Assembly (NCBI GenBank): GCA_907163375.1
Contig: CAJQUW010015340.1
Span: forward strand, 1 to 64,000
Direction of reading: 5' to 3'
Source: Prostheceraeus crozeri
Taxonomy: Eukaryota > Platyhelminthes > Polycladida > Euryleptidae
DNA: 64,000 nt
Every line of letters begins with the position of its first letter. The first letter of the stretch is position 1. The position numbers and the translations under genes were made by a program. Of this stretch, positions 1-10,532 are shown in pieces. Under the pieces are notes generated by a model. It was given only the letters and a program-made list of their open reading frames with translations. It had not been told where the DNA came from and ran no database searches.

Positions 1-812
1 CATCGATAGAGACATTGTCGATGAGGACCTTATAGGTGTTAAAATGATAAAATCTCTGAAGTTTTGATGAGTTGTTGCGGCATAAGCCCATCTATATTGG
101 TCAAGCTTTTGTACTAGATTGACTCTACAGCTTGAAATGTACCAACTGTCTTTTATAAAATACTAAAACCATGTCCTCTCGTTTTTAAAAAGAGGTTTCG
201 TTTGTAGGGTTGGGTGGATACAGATAGTATTATCTTCTTAGGTATTACCACTCAAAAAGATTTTTTTTAAATTTCAAATGATAGTAAGGTAAAATCTTTA
301 GAAAAGATTATTTTGGATACATCAAATTATCCTAGCTTGTCACCCCACTCTACTCCATCAAAAAGTAAGGCAAAAAAAAAAACTTGGCTGCTTTAAGGAT
401 GACTTGAGGACAGCAGGGAAGGAAATAGATGAAATGATTTCTCCCTCCGTCCAAAAATGTCAGTATGAAATTAAAGGATATAGCGAACGATAGCCATTAA
501 GCGCGCTAATCGGCTATATCAAAAATCATCTGGTCAAAACATGAAACATATAGAATTTCAGGGAGGAAAGCTTTTATAGAAATAAAAATATAACGTTTGT
601 CAATAATGACAATCTTAAAATCTAAGTCGCATGAGATCAAAACTCATACTTTTAGGAAAACGGGCTCGCGCTTTCAGCATGGGAGGATAAGAGGTGCTGG
701 TTTAGAACTTAGAACACAACATATCTCTTCCACATGGACATCTGACACAAACATACCACCACCCAAAAGAATTAAACTCACACTACCACATTCAGGAGAC
801 GTCTTAGCATAA
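1..812 (+). pseudogene. Broken copy of the PolB C-terminal part
   Basis: The sequence mirrors 13796-14520 of the right arm, the last part of the family B DNA polymerase. Its closing segment still reads as the same polymerase tail. It is a broken fossil, cut by the window edge. Confidence 0.8.
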
Positions 813-1121
813 TCATCCTTAACTTAGTATTTTGATGTTGATTTCTGTAGATAAACATTTGTTGTTGTTTTATGTATCGCATGAGATTGGTTTTTTCCTT
901 GTGAATATGTGTCCACATCTGTACATTCCCCATGTGATGACTTTTCCACTGAAGACATTTTTCCTATCCCTGTATATTTCCACCCTTCACGAAGTAAAAA
1001 GACTTTTTGTATATAACAATGTTTATTGAAGTGCGCTCATGTATATATTTTCAGTGGATGTTGTATAAAGTCTATTGCTTCACATTCATGTACATATTTC
1101 AATAAACATATCACAATGACT

Positions 1122-2197
1122 TCACTTTGTTTTCCGAAACACTAACGTTATGAGGGATTTAGTATCTTTCACATGGTTGCACTCTTGTAAACCATTGGTA
1201 ATTTTGATAGCAATAGAGGGTATAGTTTGTTTGACGACGGGATGATAGAAAAAAAAAAAAAAGAAAATAGATTCAAACATCTTCTCGACTATTCCATATG
1301 AAGCGTCTTTATCATGAATGAAATCACGTAAAATGTTTCTTTTTTCTCACCAACAGAATAGGTAGAAAGAAGAATCTAGTCTTAGTTTTTAGAATTAGAA
1401 GAATCAAATCACTTTGAAAAAAAATGTAAAGGTGCTGTTCATGTTTATCAAGTTAAGGTGTCATTGGGAGAATCGGTTATAGGATTGTTTTGAGTTTTTG
1501 GATTTGGGAGTTGTCGTGTCTTGTGCCTGTTTTGTTTCTATACCGAAACAATCGTATGCGCAGCAGACAGCATAATCGCAAACACTGTTTGTAGCATTGA
1601 AAAACCAAAGAGTTTTTTCAAATTTTTACTCAATTGACATTTGAATGTCATCACCCAGTTTCAGAACAACGCGTTGATTTTCAATTGAAAACGAAATGTG
1701 GTGTGTCTTTACATCATATTTACTTTTCATCACATGCTTCAACTTCTGTTGTATATAAGGATTTACTACATGAATGAAGCTTTCAACTGTATGATATAGA
1801 CGCGGCATTATATTGATAGCAACTTTAGATTCTTCATAAGACTGGTAAATTTTCTTGATGCGATCGCCATAGATGTCCACCCACCATTCATCATTAACTG
1901 AATCAGCTTTAGTGTGATATTCATGTGAGAAAGAAGCATACACCACACCGCTTCCAATAATAGGTGTATAATGTCTTACAAAATGACGCAAGGTTGGAGA
2001 GAAATAAACTGTAAGTTTGTCATTATATTTCTGAATAACCAACTTATTTTTGTCCGCCATAATTTTCTCTCCAGTACTTCTTACCCACAGTCTCATTCCA
2101 TCGTTTTACTAACATCAATAAGTGATTATTAAAAGGTTGAACACCACGACTTTTTTTTTCAAAATGATGCGTTCTTCGCATTCTACAACATCTTCAT

Positions 2198-2267
<70 letters not shown>

Positions 2268-2860
2268 TTTAAATCTATAATGAAATTTGTTGATTTCGAT
2301 TTGAATAAACTTTTTTAACATTTTGCAGTAGTAGCAATTGACGTTAGATGTAGTCCGATCGACCAAAAACCAAGATGTGGATAGAATTCACTATCCAACC
2401 TCAGCGCGTAATAAGACCTTTAGTAAAAGAATGAAAGCGAAGGAGGAACTGTCTCCCACTCCAATGATAAGATAGTAAACTCATGAAGCGGGTTTCTGAT
2501 TTTTATTCTTCATGATGGAAGTATTACCACTAGTTGAATTGCCTAATAATTTTCTCATTCCCAAATGGTTCATAAGAATCTGATTTTATCTGATGAATCC
2601 ATTCATAAGTTCCACTTTCCATCTGATGTTAATTTTTATGGGAACTGAAATTCTTTATTCATCGTTATTCCATCTTGGGTGCGAGGAGTCAATATCATTT
2701 CTTCCAAATCATTCACATTCTTAATATTGCTATCATAGCAAAATTACTAGAAACGCCACCAACCTCCCATTCACCTTCTAAATGCATGTGGGCGATTAAT
2801 TCTACTCGATAGGTCTGATGGTTTATTTTTGGGAAATTTATTTCATAGAAGCATTACTGG
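1122..2860 (-). pseudogene. Broken copy of second WEVG-type structural gene
   Basis: Mirrors the gene ending at 13490 in the right arm. Stretches of the same protein are recognisable in scattered frames. It is broken several times, like the rest of this arm. Confidence 0.75.
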
Positions 2861-2955
2861 GCAAGTAGTATTCAGAAACCGAGGAATGTCCTTATTTTCA
2901 GCTAACCCTTTCCATATTATTCACATTGGAAAAATATATTAGGCATACGTTTGCA

Positions 2956-4436
2956 TTAACTCTTCATTCGGAAATGGAGTGAGTGTTGTAATACTTGTCA
3001 CAGCATCTTTATGAAAAGGAATCAACGCACCAGCATCATCCAGCTAAATGGCAATATCAATTTGTGGGATGTAGTTTGATTTCAGCTTTGTATCCATGCA
3101 CTTTCTTGAAAGTATGCCTTCAGATAAAATACTGCAGCTTTTTGGCTGGTATGGTTTTTGGTATCAATGCTAGCAATGGAGCAGCTTCAACATCATCCCA
3201 CACGTACAATCTTCACCATATTGGAATATATCCTGAAAATAGTTAATACGACGCGATAGCGACATATTCTGGGCGCTAAGCTTTGGTTACAGTACCACTT
3301 TTAAAGATATTTTGGTCAAAACCCAAAATGTCCATTAGAGTTTTATCCATAATTAGTTCAATACCTTTTCCACTTATAGTGAGAGACAAAGTACCTTCTT
3401 TTTCAGAAAATGAAATATGTTGGTCATTAATCACTTCATTTAAATAATCTACAACAAATTTAACCGAAGTAATTTAATGCGATAAGGCATCAACACTCTT
3501 GTTTCATGTTAAGATACCACCAAAAGGTCTCTACACACTTTCTGTAATAAAGATACGGCCCATTCTGTATCAAATTGATTTGACCTTTCACATGGTAAAT
3601 GTTGCATATCAGATTTTCCATGAACAGCTGCAGAACGATGTCGTAAGAACTGATGAAAATCTTTTGAACAAACTAATACTAGATCATCATCATTTAATTT
3701 GCTTATTGCAATATGATTAGATGATTTGATATGTATAAGTCAAATGTTGCCACTTGTTTACCATCAAACTCGAAGGAAAAAAAAAGATAATTAAATTTCT
3801 TCAATAATGTTTCAGGAGTCATGTTTGTCTTTCTTGGTTTAATCACAATCTTCTTCACCAACGTCTTCTCATTTCTTGGAATAAGATCTACATAATAAGC
3901 TTCCTCTCGATATATTAACTGTTTATGACACACTTATGTGGTAATTAACGTTTAAAATTATCATAAGCTTGTTAAGGCGCTAGCGAGGTAGCCTAAATCA
4001 TTTCTTAATAACTTGGACTTAAACCAACAATCCAATCTTTCTCAACTACATGATGTACATAATTATAATCATCATTGTGCGGAGTAAATTGGACAATATG
4101 TTTACACGCTTTATTCCCCAAGAAATCATATATAAACTTTTTACATGATAAGAGATCTTTCTTTGGCCACTGTGGAATGTATACTCGGCACCCCTTTTCA
4201 CATTGGTAAGCAGCTGTGCGTCTCATATTAATAGTCATCACCTCATGATCAAAAGTATAGACACAGTTGCTATAAACAAGTTGAGTGACACCCACTTCCC
4301 AATTTCCATTTAGCTGTTGTGCATGATCAATGGGAGGTAGAAAAGAGTGCGGGCTCGATTAATAAGTAAATCTCTTATGTAGCCGCATTGACCTAAGCAA
4401 AATATGAAATATTTTTTTATTTTTTTTAAAACGACA
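2956..4436 (-). pseudogene. Broken copy of first WEVG-type structural gene
   Basis: Mirrors 10533-11930. Segments matching the WEVG-containing N-terminal part and the C-terminal part are visible. It is broken several times. Confidence 0.75.
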
Positions 4437-4475
4437 TTTTTTATGATTTGCTGATCTGCCAACTTTGCATACATC

Positions 4476-4870
4476 ATGAAGACCGTTGGATTTTGGACTC
4501 TCTACAATATATTCAGAGTTGATCGTTGATGGAAACGTAACATTTCAAAAATTCTCTATTGGTCATCACAATCAAGAGGAAATTACTATTAACATGGCGA
4601 CAATTTGTCAACCTCAATGATATCATGAGGGATTTGGAATATTTTGAAACGCAATTAAGATTTTCATCTCCTTGGGTGATCAAGTTTGGGAGCGTTCAAC
4701 ATTACAGAATGAATTCAAATCTACCATTCTCATTTCCGCAAACTGTTTCTCATTTTTTTCGCAAAATCACAATTGGGAGAAAGTTATAGAAGTTACTGGT
4801 ATATACATCGCTCCATCATGACATTTATTTCGTCGTGAGAGTTCATCGCGCCCTACTATGCAAATCTTAA
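4476..4870 (+). pseudogene. Broken copy of PC4-like gene B
   Basis: Mirrors 10141-10509, including the helix segment following the RGITL-type motif. It is a broken fossil. Confidence 0.7.
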
Positions 4871-4901
4871 TCAGACATGAGACATGACTACCACAAATCA
4901 T

Positions 4902-5896
4902 GATGTTGGAAATTAGATTCCCTACAACGTATTGAAACGGATCATGATCGAAACGTCTATTTCAAAGATTCAACTGGAAATGTGAGAAGAGAGTTTGCTT
5001 TATCTTATCGTCATTTTCAATCTCTACATCATATCATGAAGGACTTGAACTACTTCTATATGAAAAGACATTCACGTATTGGAAATCGCTCATCTGGCTT
5101 CTGCGCGTACAACAATCGGCGAACGAATTCCTAACTCTAATCATTCCCAACTTCATACTAACTTCACATTTCATCAAGGTAGTTGGGAAAAGTATAAAAG
5201 GAAGGTACATCGCTCAATTTACTCATTCTTTCATCATGAAGCGCCATCGCTACACCATCGTCAACATTCTCCGTCCTCCCTCTCCTTTTCCCCGCTTCAG
5301 GGACTCTTACAAAAAACACCAAAATCGATCTCACAACATTACAACCAACAACTTCCCAAACAGCAAGTATTACCCGGGCCGCCCCGACCCTCAAATGTTT
5401 AGTGGTGGAAGTTGAAGATGAACAAATTTCAACGGAATCTTCAACTCTTCCCAAATGGGACTGTAACAAGAATTCTCCGGCGCCCCCCCCGGCCCTTTCT
5501 CATTCATACGGCCGCCGACAGGGAGTCAATGGCCGCTTGTAGAGGCTTAGAGCTACAAAGACTACTACGTACCGGGAATATGGAAGAGGGAGAGGTTGTG
5601 TTTTTTGTGATGTTGTCGAATCTGACTGTGGACAATATGGTAGATCCTCTACTCAATTGAGTGACAGTCTAATCATTTTTGAAGATTCGTTACCAGCAGT
5701 TTACAATTGTGTTATGAACCCGAACTTTTTCCTGCAGCTCTCATTAGTTGTTGTTTGGTTATACCTGTGCATTGTGGCAATTCTTTCATAATAGTAAAGT
5801 GATCATTACTGGACTACTTAAATTCTTCATGTACAAGCAAATCTGATCCTAGACTTTCTCATTGAGTATGTACGTACCCAGCGGATTGTAAAATAA
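4902..5896 (+). pseudogene. Broken copy of PC4-like gene A and TBP-like gene
   Basis: Mirrors 9251-10118. Short stretches of both proteins are visible in several frames, including the TBP signature region near 5710-5740. Its presence in both arms shows that the TBP-like gene belongs to the element and is not a stray host retrocopy. Confidence 0.7.
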
Positions 5897-5923
5897 AAAA
5901 CAATTATTTCCAACATGATGTTT

Positions 5924-6384
5924 TTATTTCAAATCATGATAGAACTTACAAATCATTTTTTCATTAGAGGATGGATTACATGAAAAAGTTTGAAAATAAT
6001 AGATGCAAATCGAGATACATGTAAACGTTTTTAAGATGATAAAGTACAGTTACAAAAGCACCACACGTTGTGATTGAAAGTGGGACTGTTGTAGTATGCG
6101 TTCATTTCGCTGATATTGACGCGTATGTTTTCTCAACCACTGCTGTGTTGGTATATTTGGAGGTTGAGCAAGAGAGTCAAATAGTTCACCACGTCGGTCT
6201 TCTCCAATTAAGATCGCTTTTCCCAATGCCTCCACCGCCTAAATTCTGCGAATGAGTGTTTTTTAGCACAATAAAGATGGGATAGTGATTTACTGGCCCA
6301 GGTTGTGTAAGGGTTATCGAGTGGAATAGAACATTATCGAAAGATTTCAACGTCGGCTTCGTTGCATTACGCCTGCACTTTAGT
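5924..6384 (-). pseudogene. Broken copy of adenain-like protease gene
   Basis: Mirrors 8763-9224 of the right arm, recognisable from the segment around EDRRGELFDSLAQPP. It is a broken fossil. Confidence 0.7.
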
Positions 6385-6905
6385 CTTATTCGTCAGCAGT
6401 CAAACCAAACTCATTAAACGAATTATACTGAGAATACGTCACGATTACCTTTGTAATTTCAATATTTGAATCGTAGAAAAAAGACTGCATAAATTAATAC
6501 ATTGGATCGTTCTCGGGTAGTGTTCTTTTGAACGTCAATCCAAACGGAATATTATGAGGCACGTTTAACGCACGTTCGCTTGACGATTAGGTTGTTGCGT
6601 GCACTAATTATCGCTTGTAGCAGTCCAATCAAATGCATAAATAGTATATCCACTCCTTAAACTCTTTCATAGTTCAGGTCCGTTGTTGTCATCCGTATTG
6701 TAAAAGCCAAAGACATCCATAAACTCAACATAACTGCGCATATAAAAATTGATTCCGAAGCAAGAATCTGGTTTGTAGGGTGGACCCTGGCTGACTCCAC
6801 CATTTACACGTAAAGCAATTTCACTTAACTGATTGTGTTTAAAATTGAAAGGATTCTTCTTTATATTACCATTAAATGCATCATTTTCAACCATTGCCAC
6901 CATGA
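6385..6905 (-). pseudogene. Broken copy of capsid-type C-terminal part
   Basis: Mirrors 8347-8763 and reaches a little further into the protein (ENDAFNG segment). That segment fits the family of Polinton capsid-type proteins that resemble C. elegans F54H12.2. The arm then runs into a purine-rich tract. It is broken. Confidence 0.65.
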
Positions 6906-8335
6906 GGAGCTTCGGTGCTTCCGATGGAAAGAAGACAATGAAGAGACGAAGAGAAGAGCAAGTAGAACAGAATGAAGAACTAGGGATAGAGTAGGTTAAG
7001 ATAAGAGAGAGAACGAGGAAAGAGAGAGACAAGAGCGAAGAAAAGAAGAAAGAAGCCCAGAGAGCCCGCTATCGCCGCTGCCCACCACCGCACCCGCCCT
7101 CGGTCAAGCTCCTCCTTCCCTCTCATGACCCGTCGACCTCCCCTCCTCTTCCCCCCTCTCATACACGCCCTCCCCTCCCCTCCTTAAGCCCTCCTTCTCC
7201 TACGGTCCTTACTCCTCTTATACTCTCTCCTACCTATGCTTAGACTCTCCTCTCCCCCCCTACGAACTCCCTTCCACCTCCTTCCTCCTACGCATCAAAG
7301 CCCCTCCCCTCACTCTCCGCTACTCACCTGATCTCTCTCCTCCGACACGTACCTACACCTCCACGTCTCCCTCTCACTCTTCCCTCTTATCTTACTCACC
7401 GTGGTCCCTTAACCTGCCATCACTCCCCCATCACTTACTTCTCCTCGACCCTTCTTGCTAGCCCTTGCCCTGACCCGCTCAACTCTCACCTCCCTACTAC
7501 ACTACAGCTATAGTCCGCTAGTCTTCCCTTCCCGCCTTGCTCCCTCCCCTCTCTCCATACCTTTCCAGCCCCTGCCTCCTCCTTGTTGCACTTCTTTCCC
7601 CTCTCCCTTTCATCTCCTACCCACTACTCCCTTTTGCCCCCTACCTCCCCCTTCTTCTCCCTACCCTCTACGCTCCTCTCCCCTCTCTTGCACTGCCGCG
7701 CGTCCGCGACACTACCCTCTCCTCTGCAACTCCTCGCTCAAGCTCTATAATCCTTCCCTCTCTAACACACGCGCTTTTTCCTCTTTACCCATCAGCTCCT
7801 ACGCACTCTCTCTCAGCCCGCTCCCTCCTATACCTCCTCCCCTACCCCCTGTCCCCTCCCCCCTCCCCTTCCCCTGCTATCTCATTAACCCCTCTCTTCC
7901 CATCCTCCCTCTCCTTCTCACTCCCACTCACCCCTCTCTCCGTCAACCCTCACCTGCTTCCTACTACCAACTTCACCCTCCCTCTCCTACCCGGCTACTC
8001 CCCACATTAGTTCTCTCTTCCTCCTCGACTTCCCTGTCCCCGCTCGCTATCTCCGTGTCTCATCACTTTCCGCCTCCTCACTCTTCCTATCAGTTCCTTT
8101 TCTCTCCTGCCTAGCCTCTCTCCATCCACTCCCTCTTTATCCCCCTCCCTCCCCTCCTCACCTCTGTCTCTCTTAATTCCATATCGTCCCACCCTCCTCG
8201 CTTTTATCCCTCTGCACCCCTACCCTCCACCCACCTACCCACTTCCGATCCCTTCGCCTCCCTCACCCTCTAACAATAACCTATCCTCCCCTCTCCCCCG
8301 CCTCACCACATGGTTTCATCTGTTATGACCCAGCT
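6906..8335. repeat. Purine tract then long pyrimidine-rich low-complexity tract
   Basis: From about 6910 to 7065 the plus strand is strongly purine-rich (AAGAAG/GAGA type). From about 7075 to 8320 it is strongly pyrimidine-rich (CCTCTC type) with few G. No fixed repeat unit is visible. The switch from purine to pyrimidine at about 7070 is what a strand turn-around would produce. Long proline/serine/leucine-rich reading frames here are by-products of composition and are not called as genes. Confidence 0.8.
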
Positions 8336-8346
8336 GCAATACCCCT

Positions 8347-8763
8347 GGTAATATAAAGAAGAATCCTTTCAATTTTAAACACAATCAGTTAAGTGAAATT
8401 GCTTTACGTGTAAATGGTGTCAGTCATCCTGGTCCACCCTACAAACCAGATTTTGCTTCGGATCAATTTATGCGCAGTTATGTTGATTTTATGGATGTCT
8501 TTGGCTTTTACAATACGGATGACACCAACGGACTTACTATGAAAGAGTTTAAGAGTGGATATACTATTTATGCATTTGATTTGACTGCTGACAGCGATAT
8601 TAGTGCACCCTATCGTCAAGCGAACGTGCCTCATAATATTCGTTTGGATTTGACGTTCAAAAGAACACTACCTGAGACGATCAATGTATTAATTTATGCA
8701 GTCTTCGATTCAAATATTGAAATTACAAAGTATCGTGACGTGATTCTTCAGTATAATCGTTAA
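8347..8763 (+). CDS. Capsid-type protein, C-terminal part (F54H12.2-like)
   Basis: The frame is open from the edge of the low-complexity tract to a stop at 8761-8763. The visible part, about 138 residues, contains NPFNFKH, GYTIYAFDLT and a closing segment with INVLIYAVFD. From memory, these are hallmarks of animal proteins annotated as F54H12.2-like, which I take to be Polinton/adintovirus capsid-type proteins. The N-terminal part is missing because the element is cut here. The stop codon overlaps the start codon of the protease gene (TAATG), a very tight coupling. It should be a structural virion-type protein. Whether it is the major or a minor capsid protein I cannot settle from this fragment. 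Confidence 0.65.
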   Translation, partial: GNIKKNPFNFKHNQLSEIALRVNGVSHPGPPYKPDFASDQFMRSYVDFMDVFGFYNTDDTNGLTMKEFKSGYTIYAFDLTADSDISAPYRQANVPHNIRLDLTFKRTLPETINVLIYAVFDSNIEITKYRDVILQYNR

Positions 8764-9224
8764 TGAGTTGGTTGACTGCTGACGATATTAAGACTAAAGT
8801 GCAGCGTAATGCAGACGAAGCGACGTTGAAAGCTTTCGATAATGTCTATTCACTCGATACCTTACCACCTGCAGTAAATCACTATCCCATCTTTATTGTG
8901 CTAAACACTCATTCACAGAATTTAGGCGGTGAGCATTGGAAAGCGATCTTTATTGGAGAAGACCGACGTGGTGAACTATTTGACTCTCTTGCTCAACCTC
9001 CAAATATACCAACACAGCAGTGGTTGAGAAAACATACGCGTCAATATCAGCGAAATGAACGCATACTACAACATCCACTTTCATCAACGTGTGGTGCTTT
9101 TGTACTGTACTTCATCTTAAAACGTTTACATGTATCTCGATTTGCATCTGTTATTCAAAACTTTTCATGTAATCCATTCTCTAATGAAAAAATGATTTGT
9201 AAGTTCTATCATGATTTGAAATAA
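8763..9224 (+). CDS. PRO: Adenain-like cysteine protease (Polinton PRO)
   Basis: This 153-residue protein has the adenovirus-protease layout. A histidine sits in GEHWKAI (about H58), an acidic residue in ELFDSL (about D74), and the nucleophile cysteine in SSTCGAF (about C110). In the family, this protease matures capsid proteins. The length is at the short end of Polinton proteases. The start overlaps the upstream stop by one base, so translation may be coupled. Its own stop codon lies inside an AATAAA polyadenylation signal (9220-9225). The next gene is convergent and ends 26 bases away. Confidence 0.85.
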   Translation: MSWLTADDIKTKVQRNADEATLKAFDNVYSLDTLPPAVNHYPIFIVLNTHSQNLGGEHWKAIFIGEDRRGELFDSLAQPPNIPTQQWLRKHTRQYQRNERILQHPLSSTCGAFVLYFILKRLHVSRFASVIQNFSCNPFSNEKMICKFYHDLK

Positions 9225-9250
9225 AAACATCATGTTGGAAAAATTGTTTT

Positions 9251-9796
9251 TTATTTTACAATCCGCTGGGTACGTACATACTCAATGAGATAGTCTAGGA
9301 TCATATTTGCTTGTACATGAGATTTTAGTCCAGTAATGATCACTTTACTATTATGAAAGATTGCCACATGCACAGGTAACCAACAACTAATGAGAGCTGC
9401 AGGAAAAAGTTCGGGTTCATAACACAAACTGTAACTGCTGGTACGAATCTTCAAAAATGATAGACTGTCACTCAATTGAGTAGAGATCACCATATTGTCC
9501 ACAGTCAGATTCGACATCACACACCTCTCCCTCTTCCATATCCGACGTAGTAGTCTTTGTAGCTCTAAGCGCATTGACTGCGCCGATGAATGAGAAAGGG
9601 CGCCGAGAATCTGTACAGTCCCATTTGGGAAGAGTTGAAGATTCCGTGAATTGTTCATCTTCACCACTAACATTTGAGGTCGGCCCGGGTAATACTTGCT
9701 GTTTGGAAGCTGTTGGTGTAATGTTGTGAGATCGATTTTGGTGTAGAGTCTGAAGCGACGGAGAATGTTGACGATGGTGTAGCGATGGCGCTTCAT
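9251..9796 (-). CDS. TATA-binding-protein-like (TBP-fold) protein
   Basis: I place the start at the ATG at 9796, which gives 181 residues, almost exactly the length of the TBP DNA-binding core. Two half-repeats are visible. Residues about 6-85 contain TKIDL, YYPGRP and LFPNGT, matching the KLDL, YNPKR and IFSSGK stations of TBP repeat 1. Residues about 96-176 contain DNMV, CYEPELFPAALI and KVIITG, matching QNMV, SYEPELFPGLI and KVVLTG of repeat 2. The YEPELFP string is close to a TBP signature. Phenylalanines sit at several positions that kink DNA in TBP. TBP binds TATA boxes and seeds transcription initiation, so the element may carry its own initiation factor. The stop codon is embedded in AATAAA on this strand. 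It overlaps the 3' part of PC4-like gene A in another frame. Confidence 0.85.
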   Translation of the reverse strand: MKRHRYTIVNILRRFRLYTKIDLTTLHQQLPNSKYYPGRPQMLVVKMNNSRNLQLFPNGTVQILGALSHSSAQSMRLELQRLLRRIWKRERCVMSNLTVDNMVISTQLSDSLSFLKIRTSSYSLCYEPELFPAALISCWLPVHVAIFHNSKVIITGLKSHVQANMILDYLIEYVRTQRIVK

Positions 9797-10118
9797 GATG
9801 AAAGAATGAGTAAATTGAGCGATGTACCTTCCTTTTATACTTTTCCCAACTACCTTGATGAAATGTGAAGTTAGTATGAAGTTGGGAATGATAGAGTTGA
9901 ATTCGCCGATTGTTGACGCGCAGCCAGATGCGATTTCCAATACGTGAATGTCTTTTCATATAGAAGTATTTCAAGTCCTTCATGATATGATGTAGAGATT
10001 GAAAATAACGATAAGATAAAGCAAACTCTCTTCTCACATTTCCAGTTGAATCTTTGAAATAGAAGTTTCGATCATGGTCCGTTTCAATACGTTGTAGGGA
10101 ATCTAATTTCCAACTCAT
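9468..10118 (-). CDS. PC4-like protein A, possible ssDNA-binding coactivator
   Basis: The open frame is 216 codons. The first about 105 residues are paralogous to the gene at 10141-10509: both share LDSLQ at the N-terminus, a helix after an R-x-L segment (SLHHIMKDLKYF), and a WEKYKRKVHRSI helix. The pattern of strands followed by an x-L-x-x-x-W/F-x-x-L helix, seen twice, resembles PC4/SUB1 (GISL..EQW..L). In the family that domain binds single-stranded DNA and assists initiation. The remaining residues are low-complexity (His, Ser, Gln) and overlap the TBP-like gene in another frame, so the true extent of this protein is unclear. The PC4 assignment is my inference from pattern and context. 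Confidence 0.5.
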   Translation of the reverse strand: MSWKLDSLQRIETDHDRNFYFKDSTGNVRREFALSYRYFQSLHHIMKDLKYFYMKRHSRIGNRIWLRVNNRRIQLYHSQLHTNFTFHQGSWEKYKRKVHRSIYSFFHHEAPSLHHRQHSPSLQTLHQNRSHNITPTASKQQVLPGPTSNVSGEDEQFTESSTLPKWDCTDSRRPFSFIGAVNALRATKTTTSDMEEGEVCDVESDCGQYGDLYSIE

Positions 10119-10140
10119 GATGTGTGGTAGTCATGTCTGA

Positions 10141-10509
10141 TTAAGATTTGCATAGTAGGGTGATGAACTCACGACGAATAAATGTCATGATGGAGCGATG
10201 TATATATCTTCTATACTTCTCCCAATTGTATTTGCGAAATGAGAAACAGTTTGCGGAATGAAAATGGTAGATTTGAATTTCATTTCTGTAATGTTGAAGC
10301 CAAACTTGATCACCCAAGGAGATGAATCTTAATGTTTCAAAATATTCCAAATCCCTCATGATATCATTGAGGTTGACAAATTGTCGCCATGTTAATGTAA
10401 TTCCTCTTGATGTATGACCATGAGAATTTTTGAAATGTACGTTTCCATCACGATCAACTCTGATATATTGTAGAGAGTCCAAAATCCAAGTCTTCATGAT
10501 GTTATGCAA
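10141..10509 (-). CDS. PC4-like protein B
   Basis: This 122-residue protein is a paralogue of the N-terminal part of the downstream gene, which starts 22 bases after this stop, so the two form a tandem pair. It contains RGITLTWRQFVNLNDIM, which parallels PC4 KGISLNPEQWSQLKEQI, then a second half ending in NWEKYRRYIHRSI. That suggests two PC4-like units in one chain. Internal ATGs at 10497 and 10509 are both possible starts. It is divergent from the WEVG-type gene at 10533, with only about 23-35 bases between start codons, so the promoters must overlap or lie inside the neighbouring gene. Confidence 0.5.
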   Translation of the reverse strand: MHNIMKTWILDSLQYIRVDRDGNVHFKNSHGHTSRGITLTWRQFVNLNDIMRDLEYFETLRFISLGDQVWLQHYRNEIQIYHFHSANCFSFRKYNWEKYRRYIHRSIMTFIRREFITLLCKS

Positions 10510-10532
10510 AGTTGCAGATCAGCAATATAAAA

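Larger units (their letters stand above)
1..6905 (-). mobile_element. Degraded inverted arm of a Polinton-type fossil
   Basis: This stretch is a reverse-complement copy of 8347-14520, in the same gene order: polymerase tail, two WEVG-type genes, two PC4-like genes, a TBP-like gene, the protease and a capsid-type tail. It is badly broken, with dozens of small differences that are mostly length changes and homopolymer inflation. The window opens inside the polymerase gene, so the arm's true outer end is not seen. Two readings fit. One is a real head-to-head second copy that has decayed. The other is an assembly or sequencing fold-back in which the same molecule was read on its opposite strand at raw-read accuracy. 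I lean to the second, because the differences are dominated by short insertions and the arm shows no independent structure. Confidence 0.85.

Noticed and set aside
7455-8114. 219-residue Pro/Ser/Leu-rich reading frame and an overlapping 157-residue frame
   Set aside because: Both lie wholly in pyrimidine-rich low-complexity DNA, where stops are rare in any frame. There is no domain and no conserved start.
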